Origin: Pontimicrobium aquaticum
GTDB lineage: Bacteria; Bacteroidota; Bacteroidia; Flavobacteriales; Flavobacteriaceae
Length of the DNA: 64,000 bases
Direction of reading: 5' to 3'
Assembly: GCF_005047595.1 (NCBI RefSeq)
Contig: NZ_SUPL01000001.1
Location: 585,654-649,653, forward strand
The stretch's first letter is position 1, and each line of letters starts with the position of its first letter. The notes under the pieces are model-generated. The model was not told where the DNA came from. It did not search any database and saw nothing but the letters and a program-made list of their open reading frames with translations. The position numbers were made by a program, and so were the translations under genes. This document shows, piece after piece, positions 7,961 through 16,952 of this stretch.

Positions 7961-9067
7961 ATGCCAAACGATTTACCAATAAGAAAAATTATTCATGTTG
8001 ATATGGACGCTTTTTATGCATCTGTAGAGCAAATGGACAATCCTGAACTTAAAGGTAAACCACTCGCTGTTGGTGGTGGTGGCAAACGAGGTGTTATAAG
8101 TGCTGCGAGTTATGAAGCTCGACAATTTGGCGTTAAAAGTGCTATGTCTGGTAACTTAGCCATTAAATTGTGTCCTGAACTTATTTTTGTAAAACCTAAT
8201 TTTGAACGCTACACCAAAATTTCTAAACAAATAAGAAAGATCTTTCATGATTATACCGATTTGGTAGAACCACTATCATTAGACGAAGCCTACTTAGATG
8301 TGACAAAAAACAAAAAAGGCAACCCAAGTGCCTCATTAATTGCCAAAGAAATAAGGCAACGCATTTTTGATGAAGTTGGCTTAACTGCTTCCGCAGGTAT
8401 TAGCATTAATAAGTTTGTGGCAAAAATTGCGAGTGATTACAATAAACCTAACGGACAAAAAACCGTAAACCCTGAAGACGTTTTGGAATTTTTAGAGCAA
8501 TTGGATATCAGGAAGTTTTATGGTATTGGTAAAGTAACTGCTGAAAAGATGTACCAAAAAGGTATTTTTACAGGAAAAGATTTAAAAGCAAAATCGGCTG
8601 ACTATTTAGAAGCACATTTTGGAAAATCTGGAAAGTCTTATTACTACATTGTTCGAGGTATTCATAACAGTGAAGTGAAACCACATCGCACAAGAAAATC
8701 GTTAGCTGCCGAGCGCACCTTTTATGAAAACTTAACTAGCGAAGTGTTTATGATTAAAAAATTAGAGCACATTGCCAAAGAAGTTGCTAAACGATTATCT
8801 AAAAGTAAAGTGGCTGGAAAAACCGTGACGCTAAAAATAAAATACAGCGATTTTACCTTACAAACACGAAGCAGAACCTTGCCTTATTATGTGAGTGATA
8901 AAGACATTATCCTAGATGCTGCAAAAAACTTGTTGTATCAAGACACCTTAAAAGAATCGGTTAGGTTATTGGGCATTTCAATATCAAATTTAAACACACA
9001 ATCCATCTACGCTAAAGCTTCGATGGACAAAGAAAGCGTGAGTGTACAGTTAAAGTTTGAGTTTTAG
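7961..9067 (+). CDS. dinB: DNA polymerase IV (Y-family translesion polymerase)
   Basis: Pol IV copies past damaged bases with low fidelity. The 368-residue protein has the Y-family palm motifs: 'HVDMDAFYASVEQ' (catalytic Asp pair), 'SYEARQFGVKSAM' and 'SLDEAYLDVT' (catalytic Asp-Glu). The thumb helix-hairpin-helix follows at ~180-200 ('KFYGIGKVTAEKMYQKGI') and the little-finger domain fills the rest. The C-terminal tail 'VSVQLKFEF' matches the expected beta-clamp-binding peptide. No LexA-type box was recognised in the 32-base divergent promoter gap shared with the CYTH gene. The length is normal for the family. Confidence 0.95.
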   Translation: MPNDLPIRKIIHVDMDAFYASVEQMDNPELKGKPLAVGGGGKRGVISAASYEARQFGVKSAMSGNLAIKLCPELIFVKPNFERYTKISKQIRKIFHDYTDLVEPLSLDEAYLDVTKNKKGNPSASLIAKEIRQRIFDEVGLTASAGISINKFVAKIASDYNKPNGQKTVNPEDVLEFLEQLDIRKFYGIGKVTAEKMYQKGIFTGKDLKAKSADYLEAHFGKSGKSYYYIVRGIHNSEVKPHRTRKSLAAERTFYENLTSEVFMIKKLEHIAKEVAKRLSKSKVAGKTVTLKIKYSDFTLQTRSRTLPYYVSDKDIILDAAKNLLYQDTLKESVRLLGISISNLNTQSIYAKASMDKESVSVQLKFEF

Positions 9068-9098
9068 GTATTTGACATTGTAAGAAAAAACACCTAAC

Positions 9099-9112
9099 TT
9101 CGTTTAACAGTC
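9099..9112. repeat. Left inverted repeat flanking the esterase-like lipoprotein gene
   Basis: TTCGTTTAACAGTC here matches the reverse complement of 10139-10152 at 13 of 14 bases. The two copies bracket a single gene and a structured tail, about 1.05 kb in all. Confidence 0.55.
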
Positions 9113-9164
9113 GATAAACTTCAATTAAAACTGAATTTATCTTAACATTGTGTGCAATGCAAAA

Positions 9165-10010
9165 ATGAAAAAAATGAAAAAAATAATCGGAATTTTAATT
9201 ATAAGTTTATATATAAATTCTTGTGAAGAAAAACCTGTAATAAGTTCAAAATCTGAATTTTATACTGACTCTATTTATAGTAAATATTTGAGTGAATATC
9301 GAAAACATAATATTTATTTACCAAATGGGTTTAATAGTAAAAAAAAATACCCAATTCTATATGCAACCGATGGTGGTGAAATAAAAGAGAACAATTTTTA
9401 TAAAAGAACATTAGATTCATTGATCGACAATCGAATCATTAATCCAATGATTATGATTTTAAGTCATTCTAATAATAAAGTTGCTGACAGTGTTGACATG
9501 GGTAATGGAAAGAAATTCTATTTAACATTTAGAAATTATGAATATGCTAATGATATTGCATCTATCAGTGAGGATTCATTATTAAAAAATAAGTTTAAAA
9601 ACCATATGTTATACTTTAATGATGAATTAATCCTTAAAGTAGAAAATGAATTGAACCAAAACCCAAATAAAAAAGACAGATATTTTTATGGGACTTCTAA
9701 TGGCGCAGGTTTTGGGTTAAATTTATTAAACAAACACCCAAACAAAATTGGAACCTATCTTTGTTTTTCAGTATTCGGAGGAGATATTCAATCGAAAACA
9801 TGGAAAAACAATGTTTATTATCCTAAATTATATTTAAGATACGGTAATAAAGAAGATATTTCTCTCAAAAAAGATGCGGAATTTTTAAAACTAAAATATA
9901 AAGAATTGAATTTATATGCTGATATCAGCGATTTTGAAGGTGGACACGACTCAAATAAATGGAATGAAATATTTACTGAAATGATTAGTAAAATATTTAC
10001 GACTGAATGA
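9165..10010 (+). CDS. Lipoprotein with an esterase D-like alpha/beta-hydrolase fold
   Basis: The ~281-residue product has a short lipoprotein signal ending ISLYINSC and then a domain like the enterochelin esterase/esterase D group. Marks are 'HNIYLPNGFNSKKKYPILYATDGG' broken over two strands, the nucleophile elbow GTSNGAG (Gly-x-Ser-x-Gly), and a C-terminal 'FEGGHDSNKW' with the probable catalytic His. The substrate is unknown. A GTG at 9150 would add five residues; the ATG at 9165 gives the cleaner signal peptide. The gene stands alone, has very A+T-rich codon use, and lies between inverted repeats with a long hairpin region behind it, so acquisition as a unit is plausible. Confidence 0.65.
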   Translation: MKKMKKIIGILIISLYINSCEEKPVISSKSEFYTDSIYSKYLSEYRKHNIYLPNGFNSKKKYPILYATDGGEIKENNFYKRTLDSLIDNRIINPMIMILSHSNNKVADSVDMGNGKKFYLTFRNYEYANDIASISEDSLLKNKFKNHMLYFNDELILKVENELNQNPNKKDRYFYGTSNGAGFGLNLLNKHPNKIGTYLCFSVFGGDIQSKTWKNNVYYPKLYLRYGNKEDISLKKDAEFLKLKYKELNLYADISDFEGGHDSNKWNEIFTEMISKIFTTE

Positions 10011-10014
10011 AGCA

Positions 10015-10152
10015 CTGCTCACAACAATGGCTATAATTCATTGTGGTTTTGTGCCACACCAAAATAAAAGTATAAATCAACGGCTGATTTCTCAGCGGAA
10101 TAATCCTGCGGATGATTCCACAACGAAATCATAGCCGAGACCGTTAAACGAA
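10015..10152. repeat. Long imperfect palindrome and right inverted repeat after the esterase-like gene
   Basis: The arm GGCTATAATTCATTGTGG near the start pairs with CCACAACGAAATCATAGCC near the end, with mismatches. An inner hairpin GGAATAATCC-TGC-GGATGATTCC lies between them. The last 14 bases (10139-10152) are the inverted partner of 9099-9112. It looks like a structured repeat end, similar to intergenic repeats seen in other flavobacteria. Confidence 0.55.
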
Positions 10153-10155
10153 CAT

Positions 10156-11601
10156 CTAAAAACTACAACTTGTAATTTCAGTAACACGTAAAGTGTTTAC
10201 CATGCCTTTGTCTTGTATTGGCATTGCCGCTAAACTAATAAGCATATCGCCTTCTTCTAAATACCCTTTTTTGCAAGCAATGGCATTTACATCTTCAATA
10301 GTTTCATCGGTACTTACAAACTTATCATAATAAAATGCCTTAACTCCCCAAAGCAAACTAAGTTGTGTTAAGATGCTTTTATTAGAAGTAAATACTAAAA
10401 TGTGTGCGTCTGGTCGCCATGCCGAAATTTGAAACGCCGTATAACCACTATTGGTTAATGTAGAAATGGCTTTGGCATTTATCTCGTTAGCCATATTGGC
10501 CGCGTGATAACAAATAGACTTTGTTATATATCTGTTGGTGCGAATATGTGGTGGCTCTTGAGGTACTGTAATTAAATGTGAATCTTCTACGCTTTTAATA
10601 ATGTTAGACATTTGCCTAATAACTTGTACTGGATAACTACCAACTGAGGTTTCGCCAGATAACATCACAGCATCGGCGCCATCCATAACCGAATTGGCTA
10701 CATCGTTTACTTCAGCTCTTGTAGGCGTTAAACTGTTAATCATAGTTTCCATCATTTGTGTAGCAATAATAACAGGGATTCTTGCTTTTTTTGCTCGTAA
10801 TACCAACTGTTTTTGAATCAGTGGAACTTCTTCAGCTGGAATTTCTACACCTAAATCACCACGTGCCACCATTAAACCATCGCAATATGCTACAATCTTA
10901 TCTATATTCTCAACAGCTTCAGGCTTTTCTATTTTAGCAATGATTGGAATTTTATGGTCGCTATGTTCTTTAATCAATTCTTCCAGTTGCATTAAATCTT
11001 CGGCATGACGTACAAATGATAAGGCCATCCAATCTACACGTTGCTCAATAGCAAAAATGGCATCTTTAATATCCTTTTCGGTTAAAGCTGGTTGTGAAAT
11101 GTTGGTATTTGGAAGGTTGACTCCCTTTTTCGATTTTAATGGACCTCCTTGAATGACTTTAGCTGTAACCTCGTTTTTTTTATTTGTTGAAACGACTTCG
11201 AATATTAATTTGCCATCATCTAGTAATATGTGTTCTCCTGGTTTGGCATCTTGAGGAAATTTGTCGTACGTCATATACACACGGTCTTTGGTGCCTTCAA
11301 ATCTTTTCCCAGTGGCAAAAATTATTTGGTCTCCTTCATTGACAATTACATCTGATTGCATTTTACCAACACGTAACTTAGGACCTTGTAAATCTCCTAA
11401 AATAGCTGCATTATAACCAAACTCATCATTCAATTCTCTAATAAGTTTAATTCGTCTCTTTACATCTTCGTAATTGGCATGCGAGAAATTTATGCGAAAC
11501 ACATTTACACCTTCATCGAGCATTGCTTTTAGTGTTTCTTTTTTGTTTGTTGCAGGACCTAAGGTTGCAACTATTTTGGTTTTTTTTCTTTTATTGGCCA
11601 T
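10156..11601 (-). CDS. pyk: Pyruvate kinase
   Basis: Pyruvate kinase converts phosphoenolpyruvate and ADP to pyruvate and ATP, the last step of glycolysis. The 481-residue protein shows the N-terminal 'KIVATLGPAT' and 'FRINFSHA', a B domain with 'DDGKLIFEV', the active-site block 'IIAKIEKPEAVENID' (catalytic Lys), 'VARGDLGVEIP' and 'VIIATQMMETMI', and a C-terminal domain from ~350. The length is normal. The start codon overlaps the stop of the IPExxxVDY gene by one base (TAATG), so the two are co-translated; this pairing is conserved in Flavobacteriaceae. It is the last gene of the acpP-fabF-rnc block. Confidence 0.97.
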   Translation of the reverse strand: MANKRKKTKIVATLGPATNKKETLKAMLDEGVNVFRINFSHANYEDVKRRIKLIRELNDEFGYNAAILGDLQGPKLRVGKMQSDVIVNEGDQIIFATGKRFEGTKDRVYMTYDKFPQDAKPGEHILLDDGKLIFEVVSTNKKNEVTAKVIQGGPLKSKKGVNLPNTNISQPALTEKDIKDAIFAIEQRVDWMALSFVRHAEDLMQLEELIKEHSDHKIPIIAKIEKPEAVENIDKIVAYCDGLMVARGDLGVEIPAEEVPLIQKQLVLRAKKARIPVIIATQMMETMINSLTPTRAEVNDVANSVMDGADAVMLSGETSVGSYPVQVIRQMSNIIKSVEDSHLITVPQEPPHIRTNRYITKSICYHAANMANEINAKAISTLTNSGYTAFQISAWRPDAHILVFTSNKSILTQLSLLWGVKAFYYDKFVSTDETIEDVNAIACKKGYLEEGDMLISLAAMPIQDKGMVNTLRVTEITSCSF

Positions 11602-12083
11602 TAATTAAAAATTAAATTGTCCTTAGATTTTAGTTGAGAAACATTAATACTAAACACAGCTGCCACCTGAGGCATTTCTTGAATTTTGTGAATAATTGCT
11701 CTTTCGTTTATAAAATTTCCATCATTGTTAATCTTTAGCAAATAATTCACCTTTTTATATTCTGGAATTAAATTATGGGTTCTTAATATTTTGTTTTGTG
11801 TTTCAAATAATGATCCAGAACTAGCCATACTATCTTCTTCCTTTTTACAAACATTAGAAACTAGATTCCAAATGGTTTGCTGGTTTTTATCTTTCCATTC
11901 ATAAATTGGAAAGGATGATGCTGTGTATTGAACATCTATATCTTGCTGTTTTCTTTGTAAACTTATTTGAAGCTGTTTGTTTAAAAGATAGGCAATACGA
12001 TAATCCTCAAGGGTACAATGAATTGCTAACAGAGAATACGTTTCAATATCAAAATCATCAACAAGTAACTTGTGTAATGCCAT
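11601..12083 (-). CDS. IPExxxVDY-family protein
   Basis: This 160-residue protein belongs to the IPExxxVDY family, found only in Bacteroidota next to pyruvate kinase. The name motif is visible near residue 120 as IPEYKKVNY, with Asn in place of the usual Asp. 'LLVDDFDIETYSLLAIHC' at the start and 'IIHKIQEMPQVAAVFSINVS' at the end are also conserved-looking. Its function is unknown. It shares one base with the pyk start and is separated from rnc by 111 bases, where I find no strong promoter. Confidence 0.85.
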   Translation of the reverse strand: MALHKLLVDDFDIETYSLLAIHCTLEDYRIAYLLNKQLQISLQRKQQDIDVQYTASSFPIYEWKDKNQQTIWNLVSNVCKKEEDSMASSGSLFETQNKILRTHNLIPEYKKVNYLLKINNDGNFINERAIIHKIQEMPQVAAVFSINVSQLKSKDNLIFN

Positions 12084-12194
12084 AATGCTTAAATTATGAA
12101 ATGTAAATATAGCATTTTAACACTATAATTGTTTACTGTTTATTATAACTTAACAATAAAATAGTATGAAAAACACGGTAGTCTTGGTACTAAG

Positions 12195-12941
12195 TTAGAT
12201 AGCTCTAGATATTTTTTCTTGTAAAGCAAAAAATGCGCGCTTGGACGCTTTTTCCTCGGCTTTCTTTTTAGAAGTTGCTCTTGCTTTAGCGATTACTTTG
12301 TTATTTATAGATAATTTTACTGAGAAGTGTTTTAACTGGTCGTTTCCTGTATCTTCGTAAACGTTGTAATTAAAATTTTTCTTTTCTTTTTGGCACCACT
12401 CAATTAATAAGCTTTTGTAACTAATTACTTTTCCTTCTAGCTTTTCTATATCTACATGCGGAATAATTACTCGCTCATAAATAAACTTTTCGCACATAGA
12501 GTAACCTTTATCCAAAAAAATAGCACCTACTAAAGCCTCAAATAAATTACCATGAATATTATTCCCAAAATTATCGGTTGAAATTCTACTTTTAACTAAC
12601 TCAATAAGATTTAATTCTCTTCCAAGTTCATTTAGATGCTCCCTGCTTACAATTTTAGAGCGCATTTTGGTTAAATAGCCTTCGTCTCCTTGTGGTACTT
12701 CGCTAAATAAATGCGACGCAATTACTGCACTAAGCATGGCATCTCCAACAAATTCTAACCGTTCGTAGTTTATTGGGTTCCCATCATCATCACGAATATT
12801 CATGGAACGATGGGTAAATGCTTTTTTGTAGAAACTGTGGTTCTTAGTTTGGAAGCCCAATATTTTTTGCAATTGAACAAAAAAATTCCCGCCTTCATCA
12901 GAACGGGAATTTCTTTTCAATATGTTACGAATGAAATTCAT
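12195..12941 (-). CDS. rnc: Ribonuclease III
   Basis: RNase III cuts double-stranded RNA in rRNA processing and mRNA turnover. The 248-residue protein has the signature 'YERLEFVGDAMLSAVIA' (metal-binding Glu/Asp) and 'NLFEALVGAIFLDKG' in the nuclease domain. A C-terminal dsRNA-binding domain (~170-240) ends in 'ARATSKKKAEEKASKRAF'. An N-terminal stretch of about 25 residues before the catalytic domain is longer than in E. coli. It starts 7 bases after the fabF stop, so it is translated from the same mRNA as acpP and fabF. Confidence 0.95.
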   Translation of the reverse strand: MNFIRNILKRNSRSDEGGNFFVQLQKILGFQTKNHSFYKKAFTHRSMNIRDDDGNPINYERLEFVGDAMLSAVIASHLFSEVPQGDEGYLTKMRSKIVSREHLNELGRELNLIELVKSRISTDNFGNNIHGNLFEALVGAIFLDKGYSMCEKFIYERVIIPHVDIEKLEGKVISYKSLLIEWCQKEKKNFNYNVYEDTGNDQLKHFSVKLSINNKVIAKARATSKKKAEEKASKRAFFALQEKISRAI

Positions 12942-12948
12942 TCGGGAT

Positions 12949-14199
12949 TTAATCTAATTTCTTGAATAATACACAGGCGTTGTGTCCGCCAAATCCAAAG
13001 GTATTACTCATTGCTACTTTAACGTCTTGTTTTTGTGCTTTGTTTAGAATTAAATTTAAATCAGGATCAATATTCTCATCTACTACTGAATGATTTATTG
13101 TTGGTGGTATAATACCATGTTCTATTGCAAGAATTGATGCAATAGACTCAATAGCACCTGCGGCACCTAATAAATGACCAGTCATAGACTTGGTAGAATT
13201 GATACTAATATTTTTAGCATGATCTCCAAATACTTCTTTTATCGCTTTTAACTCTGCTACATCACCTAAAGGTGTTGATGTGCCATGAGTGTTAATATGA
13301 TCGACATCAGAAGGAGAAATACCTGCATTCTCTAAACAATTTCTCATTACAGCCATTACGCCAATTCCTTCAGGATGTGGTGCTGTCATATGATACGCGT
13401 CAGAAGATAAACCTCCTCCAATAACTTCTGCATAAATTTTAGCACCTCTAGCTTTTGCATGCTCATAATCTTCTAAAATAATAGCTCCTGCTCCTTCGCC
13501 TAATACAAACCCATCTCGGGTTGCATCAAATGGTCTAGAAGCTGTTTCAGGACTTTCATTTCTTGTTGACAATGCATGCATTGCATTAAAACCACCCATT
13601 CCAGCAATGGTAACTGCGGCTTCACTACCTCCAGTAACTACAACATCACAATGCCCTAACCTAATATAATTAAGCGCATCAATCATTGAGTTTGCCGAAG
13701 AAGCACATGCAGATACAGTTGTATAATTAGGCCCCATAAATCCATGCTTAATAGATATGTTTCCTGGTGCAATATCTGCAATCATTTTTGGGATAAAAAA
13801 TGGATTAAATCTTGGTGTACCATCGCCTTGTGCGAAGTTTAATACTTCGTTCTGGAATGTTTCCAAGCCTCCAATTCCTGCACCCCAAATAACACCTACT
13901 CGTAATTTATTTACTTCATCTAGGTTTAGCTTAGCATCGGTAATGGCTTCATCTGAAGCGACCATGGCATACTGTGCAAACCTATCCATTTTACGAGCTT
14001 CTTTTCTATCAAGAAAATCGGTAGCGTTAAAGTTTTTTAATTCACAAGCGAACTTAGTTTTGAACTTTTCAGTATCAAAATAAGTTATAGGTGCAGCACC
14101 GCTTTTACCATTAATAAGACCATCCCAATATTCCTCTTTGGTATTTCCTATAGGTGTAAGTGCTCCTAAACCTGTAACAACAACTCGCTTTAATTCCAT
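12949..14199 (-). CDS. fabF: 3-oxoacyl-[acyl-carrier-protein] synthase II
   Basis: FabF condenses malonyl-ACP with the growing acyl chain in fatty-acid elongation. The 416-residue enzyme has the nucleophile in 'TVSACASSANSM', the two His in 'NTHGTSTPLGD' and 'KSMTGHLLGAAGA', and the C-terminal 'SNTFGFGGHNACVLF' loop. The length is standard. It lies 13 bases downstream of acpP, its substrate carrier, and 7 bases upstream of rnc, in the usual flavobacterial order. Confidence 0.97.
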   Translation of the reverse strand: MELKRVVVTGLGALTPIGNTKEEYWDGLINGKSGAAPITYFDTEKFKTKFACELKNFNATDFLDRKEARKMDRFAQYAMVASDEAITDAKLNLDEVNKLRVGVIWGAGIGGLETFQNEVLNFAQGDGTPRFNPFFIPKMIADIAPGNISIKHGFMGPNYTTVSACASSANSMIDALNYIRLGHCDVVVTGGSEAAVTIAGMGGFNAMHALSTRNESPETASRPFDATRDGFVLGEGAGAIILEDYEHAKARGAKIYAEVIGGGLSSDAYHMTAPHPEGIGVMAVMRNCLENAGISPSDVDHINTHGTSTPLGDVAELKAIKEVFGDHAKNISINSTKSMTGHLLGAAGAIESIASILAIEHGIIPPTINHSVVDENIDPDLNLILNKAQKQDVKVAMSNTFGFGGHNACVLFKKLD

Positions 14200-14212
14200 A
14201 AATAACTATTAA

Positions 14213-14446
14213 TTATTTTGCGTCTTCAATATATGATACTGCTTGACCTACTGTTGCAATGTTCTCAGCTTGATCATCTGGAATTTGAATATCGAATTCT
14301 TTTTCGAACTCCATAATTAATTCTACAGTGTCTAATGAATCTGCTCCTAAGTCGTTAGTGAAGCTAGCTTCTGTTACAACTTCGTTTTCATCAACACCTA
14401 ATTTGTCTACGATAATCGCTTTTACTCTTGATGCAATGTCTGACAT
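14213..14446 (-). CDS. acpP: Acyl carrier protein
   Basis: The 77-residue carrier holds fatty-acyl chains on a phosphopantetheine arm. The attachment site is the Ser in '[14 protein letters not shown]'. The acidic four-helix pattern and length are those of AcpP. It is the first gene of the acpP-fabF-rnc transcription unit, and a -7-like TATTTTTG lies ~32 bases upstream on the minus strand. Confidence 0.98.
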   Translation of the reverse strand: MSDIASRVKAIIVDKLGVDENEVVTEASFTNDLGADSLDTVELIMEFEKEFDIQIPDDQAENIATVGQAVSYIEDAK

Positions 14447-14477
14447 AATCTTTAAATTTTAAGTTTTAATTAGGACG

Positions 14478-14485
14478 CAAAAATA
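14478..14485 (-). promoter_or_regulatory. Possible -7 element of the acpP promoter
   Basis: On the minus strand this reads TATTTTTG, a perfect TAnnTTTG match to the Bacteroidota -7 element, 32 bases before the acpP ATG. No TTTG sits at the ideal 19-base spacing upstream, so support is partial. Confidence 0.4.
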
Positions 14486-14625
14486 AAAAACTTTATTTTA
14501 AAACGCACCTTTAGTACAAAAATGTGATTGTAATTTAAGGATTTTAACTCTAAGAGTTTTATTTTGCTTCTAATTGTTAATAATTATTCTTTTTTTTGTC
14601 CGAATAATAAAAAGGTTGTCTGTAA

Positions 14626-15198
14626 ATGAAACGTATTGTAATCTTTGCCTCCGGAAGTGGATCTAATGCTGAAAATTTAATTAAGTTTTTTCACAACAGA
14701 GATGATGTTTCTGTTATTCAAGTATTAACTAACAATCCTCATGCCAAAGTTTTAGATCGATGCAAAAAAATGAATGTAAGTGCTTTATCATTTAACAAAA
14801 TCGCTTTCTATGATACAAATCATGTGTTAAATCTTTTAAAATCGGTTAAACCAGATTTAATAGTGCTGGCTGGCTTTTTATGGAAGTTCCCTGAAAATAT
14901 TATTGCCGAATTCCCTAATGAAATAATAAATATCCATCCAGCTTTATTACCAAAATATGGTGGAAAAGGTATGTATGGTATGCATGTTCATAAAGCCGTT
15001 GTTGTTAATAAAGAAAAAGAAAGTGGTATTACAATACATTATGTAAATGAAAATTATGATGAAGGCGCTATCATTTTTCAGGCAAAATTTGACATTTTAA
15101 CTTCAGATTCAGCCGAAGATGTAGCTGCAAAAATTCATGAATTGGAGATGGAGCATTTTCCTAAAGTTGTGGAAAAGATCTTATTGAATACAAACTAA
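14626..15198 (+). CDS. purN: Phosphoribosylglycinamide formyltransferase
   Basis: PurN transfers a formyl group from 10-formyl-THF to GAR in purine synthesis. The 190-residue protein begins 'KRIVIFASGSGSNAENLI' (phosphate-binding loop) and has 'LAGFLWKFP', 'IINIHPALLPKYGGKGMYG' (catalytic Asn/His region) and 'ESGITIHYVNENYDEGAII' (catalytic Asp). It is divergent from acpP across 179 bases and is followed 28 bases later by the RNase H gene. Another purine gene, purF, lies 1.8 kb further on. Confidence 0.96.
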   Translation: MKRIVIFASGSGSNAENLIKFFHNRDDVSVIQVLTNNPHAKVLDRCKKMNVSALSFNKIAFYDTNHVLNLLKSVKPDLIVLAGFLWKFPENIIAEFPNEIINIHPALLPKYGGKGMYGMHVHKAVVVNKEKESGITIHYVNENYDEGAIIFQAKFDILTSDSAEDVAAKIHELEMEHFPKVVEKILLNTN

Positions 15199-15226
15199 AA
15201 GATTTACGTTTTCACGGAAACTAAAA

Positions 15227-15868
15227 ATGAGTAAAAAAAAGAAAAAATATTACACAGTCTGGAAAGGACATCACACAGGGGTTTTTGAGTCTTGGGATGA
15301 CTGTAAAGCGCAAATCAAAGATTTTCAAGGTGCTCAATATAAATCGTTTGAAACTTTTGATACAGCAAAAAAAGCTTTAAAAGGCAACTACAAGGACTAT
15401 ATTGGTAAAACCAAAAAGTTTAAAAGTGAACTTAGCGAGGAACAGCTTAAAAAAATTGGTCAACCTAATTATAATTCAATTTCAGTAGATGCTGCTTCAA
15501 GTGGAAATCCAGGTAAAATGGAATATAGAGGTGTCGATACCAAAACTAAAAAGCAATTGTTTATTCAAGGGCCTTTTGAAGAAGGCACAAATAATATTGG
15601 TGAGTTTTTAGCCATTGTACATGGTTTAGCCTTTTTAAAACAAAAAAATAGTAATCGAATTATTTACACAGACTCAAAAACTGCCATGAGTTGGGTTAGA
15701 AAAAAAAACTGTAATACAAAATTAGAGCGTAATGATAAAAACGAGGCGCTTTTTCAGTTAGTGGATCGCGCCATTACTTGGTTAAAAACCAACACTTATA
15801 CAACCACCATTGTGAAATGGGAAACCAAAGCTTGGGGAGAAATTCCTGCCGATTTTGGAAGAAAATAA
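15227..15868 (+). CDS. RNase H with N-terminal viroplasmin (hybrid-binding) domain
   Basis: RNase HI-type enzyme that cuts RNA in RNA-DNA hybrids. The 213-residue protein starts with a lysine run and the hybrid-binding domain 'YYTVWKGHHTGVFESWDDC...YKSFETFDTAKKAL' (residues ~8-55), as in eukaryotic RNase H1. The catalytic domain follows from ~88, with acidic residues in 'ISVDAASSGNPG', 'NNIGEFLAIVHGL', 'IYTDSKTAMSW' and the terminal 'PADFGRK'. The two-domain form is common in Bacteroidota. It probably shares a transcript with purN. Confidence 0.9.
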   Translation: MSKKKKKYYTVWKGHHTGVFESWDDCKAQIKDFQGAQYKSFETFDTAKKALKGNYKDYIGKTKKFKSELSEEQLKKIGQPNYNSISVDAASSGNPGKMEYRGVDTKTKKQLFIQGPFEEGTNNIGEFLAIVHGLAFLKQKNSNRIIYTDSKTAMSWVRKKNCNTKLERNDKNEALFQLVDRAITWLKTNTYTTTIVKWETKAWGEIPADFGRK

Positions 15869-15917
15869 CTGCTTTAAACAACCGCTTTCTTTACTTTTTT
15901 TCAGAATAAATTTTACG

Positions 15918-15925
15918 TAAGTTTG
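15918..15925 (+). promoter_or_regulatory. Possible -7 element of the pfkB-family gene
   Basis: TAAGTTTG is a perfect TAnnTTTG match 22 bases before the ATG at 15948. The position 19 bases upstream holds TTTT rather than TTTG, so only the -7 half is convincing. Confidence 0.4.
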
Positions 15926-15947
15926 CACTGGATTTTTAAACCACTTT

Positions 15948-16874
15948 ATGAGCAAATTAGTGATTGTTGGAACTGTAGCTTTTGATGCTATTGAAACCCC
16001 CTTTGGAAAAACTGATAAAATACTTGGTGGCGCCGCTACTTTTATAGGATTGGCAGCATCTCAATTTCATGTAGATTCTGCTGCTGTGTCTGTTGTTGGA
16101 GGTGATTTTCCGAAAAAATATTTAGATCTTCTTGAAGATAAAAACATTGATATTTCAGGAATAGAAATCGTTAAAGACGGTAAAACTTTCTTCTGGAGTG
16201 GTTTATATCATAACGATATGAACTCTCGTGACACACTTGCTACAGAGTTAAATGTTTTGGCCGATTTTCAACCTGTAGTTCCTGAAAATTATAAAGATGC
16301 TAAAGTAGTTATGTTAGGAAATCTTCATCCATTAACTCAGTTAAGCGTTTTAGAACAAATGCATAAAAAGCCTGAATTAGTTGTATTAGATACTATGAAT
16401 TTTTGGATGGACAATGCTCTTGATGACTTACATAAAGTGATGAAAAAAATTGACGTTATTACTATTAATGACGAAGAAGCAAGACAACTTACAGGGGAAT
16501 ACTCATTAGTAGTAGCCGCTAGAAAAATACATGACATGGGACCACAATATGTGGTTATTAAAAAAGGAGAACACGGTGCTTTATTGTTTCATGACGACAA
16601 CGTGTTTTACGCACCGGCACTTCCGTTAGAAGAAGTATTTGACCCAACAGGCGCTGGAGATACTTTTGCTGGAGGATTTGCAGGTTATTTAGCTAAAAGT
16701 GACGATCTGTCTTTCGAAAACATGAAAAAGGCAGTTATATATGGTTCGACATTAGCCTCTTTTTGTGTGGAAAAATTTGGTACAGAACGCATGGTAAGTT
16801 TAAAAAGCGACGAAGTTTTAAAACGACTTCAGCAATTTAAAGCCTTAACACAATTTGAAATAGAATTAACATAA
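15948..16874 (+). CDS. PfkB/ribokinase-family sugar or nucleoside kinase
   Basis: The 308-residue protein has the PfkB fold: N-terminal 'LGGAATFIGLAASQF' (substrate side), middle 'VITINDEEARQLTGEYSL', 'VVIKKGEHGALLF', and the C-terminal signature 'DPTGAGDTFAGGFAGYL' with the catalytic Asp and anion hole. Members phosphorylate sugars or nucleosides; the substrate here cannot be told. The Bacteroidota ortholog group is conserved close to purine genes, which hints at a nucleoside or ribose substrate, but this is inference. A strong terminator follows at once. Confidence 0.88.
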   Translation: MSKLVIVGTVAFDAIETPFGKTDKILGGAATFIGLAASQFHVDSAAVSVVGGDFPKKYLDLLEDKNIDISGIEIVKDGKTFFWSGLYHNDMNSRDTLATELNVLADFQPVVPENYKDAKVVMLGNLHPLTQLSVLEQMHKKPELVVLDTMNFWMDNALDDLHKVMKKIDVITINDEEARQLTGEYSLVVAARKIHDMGPQYVVIKKGEHGALLFHDDNVFYAPALPLEEVFDPTGAGDTFAGGFAGYLAKSDDLSFENMKKAVIYGSTLASFCVEKFGTERMVSLKSDEVLKRLQQFKALTQFEIELT

Positions 16875-16877
16875 ACC

Positions 16878-16907
16878 AACGCGCTCAATTTTTGAGCGCG
16901 TTTTTAT
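16878..16907 (+). terminator. Rho-independent terminator after the pfkB-family gene
   Basis: An 11-bp perfect stem AACGCGCTCAA / TTGAGCGCGTT around a TTT loop is followed by a T-rich tail. It separates the purN-rnhA-pfkB unit from purF. Confidence 0.9.
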
Positions 16908-16919
16908 TTAAAATAGCAC

Positions 16920-16941
16920 TTCAATATGCTGGCATATTGAA
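16920..16941. promoter_or_regulatory. 22-bp palindrome upstream of purF
   Basis: TTCAATATGC-TG-GCATATTGAA: two perfect 10-bp arms around a 2-base centre, ~50 bases before the purF start. The shape is that of an operator for a dimeric repressor; no known regulator is identified. Confidence 0.45.
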
Positions 16942-16952
16942 AACATAAAATT

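Noticed and set aside
10015..10152. Integron attC site after the esterase-like gene
   Set aside because: GTTAAAC fits the right core but the opposite core is poor, the outer repeats are inverted rather than direct, and no integron integrase is present.
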